Shown here in pieces: positions 6,005 through 6,017 of a stretch of DNA of 6,017 nt (position 1 is the stretch's first letter; each line of letters begins with the position of its first letter). The DNA is from Chloroflexota bacterium (GTDB lineage: Bacteria > Chloroflexota > Anaerolineae > UBA7937). The notes under the pieces are model-generated. The model was given only the letters and a program-made list of their open reading frames with translations. It did not search any database and was not told the origin of the DNA. The stretch lies in assembly GCA_003453555.1 (NCBI GenBank), contig DMLA01000074.1, positions 1 through 6,017 on the forward strand, read 5' to 3'. The translations under genes and the position numbers were made by a program.

Positions 6005-6017
6005 AGACTTATGCTAC
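6001..6017 (+). CDS. rplM: Probable 50S ribosomal protein L13 (uL13), first codons only
   Basis: An ATG overlaps the truA stop (ATGA) and opens MKTYA before the window ends. MKTY/MKTF is a common N-terminus of L13, and rplM-rpsI is the usual continuation after rplQ-truA, so L13 is the best reading. Only 17 bases are available, so the call rests mainly on gene order. No strong Shine-Dalgarno is seen close upstream, so coupling to truA would be expected. Confidence 0.7.

Noticed and set aside
1..6017. A previously undescribed system or horizontally acquired insert
   Set aside because: All genes belong to known core families in a widely conserved order, with uniform composition and no stretch over 53 bases left unexplained.

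Overview
The window is a compact, single-strand (+) segment of the conserved bacterial ribosomal-protein superoperon (the end of the spc operon and the alpha operon). The gene order is secY (3' part) - adk - map - rpmJ - rpsM - rpsK - rpsD - rpoA - rplQ - truA - rplM (first codons only). Essentially every base is coding. The longest non-coding stretch is 53 bases, between rpsM and rpsK. There are no tRNAs, rRNAs, mobile elements, CRISPR arrays or convincing terminators, and no sign of horizontal insertion.

The organism is a bacterium: it has bacterial-type L36, L17, RpoA with a C-terminal domain, and strong Shine-Dalgarno sites. G+C content is moderately high by eye. The order rplQ-truA-rplM, the SecY cytoplasmic loop sequences and the RpoA N-terminus resemble those I associate with Chloroflexota, so that phylum is my best guess, held with modest confidence. 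Adk, L36 and S4 all keep four-ligand zinc-binding sets. This is common in thermophiles, anaerobes and Gram-positive-like lineages but is not diagnostic.

Layout. Bases 1-913 encode the last ~303 residues of the SecY translocon channel. Bases 910-2303 encode adenylate kinase and type I methionine aminopeptidase, linked by 4-base stop/start overlaps (GTGA, ATGA). Bases 2315-2431 encode the 38-residue L36, an ORF easily missed because of its size. The usual infA (IF-1) gene is not present between map and rpmJ. Bases 2447-3930 encode the small-subunit proteins S13, S11 and S4. Bases 3955-5252 encode RNA polymerase alpha, starting at TTG behind a strong Shine-Dalgarno, and L17. Bases 5258-6004 encode the tRNA pseudouridine synthase TruA. 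Its stop overlaps an ATG that opens what looks like rplM (L13), running off the window edge.

Together the genes supply ribosome parts (S13, S11, S4, L36, L17, L13), transcription (RpoA), membrane insertion and secretion (SecY), N-terminal methionine removal (Map), adenylate balance (Adk) and tRNA modification (TruA). All are growth-linked and probably co-transcribed from a promoter upstream of the window. I see no novel system here. The points worth a second look are small: the missing infA, the TTG start of rpoA, the 53-base gap before rpsK, and the coupling of truA to rplM.
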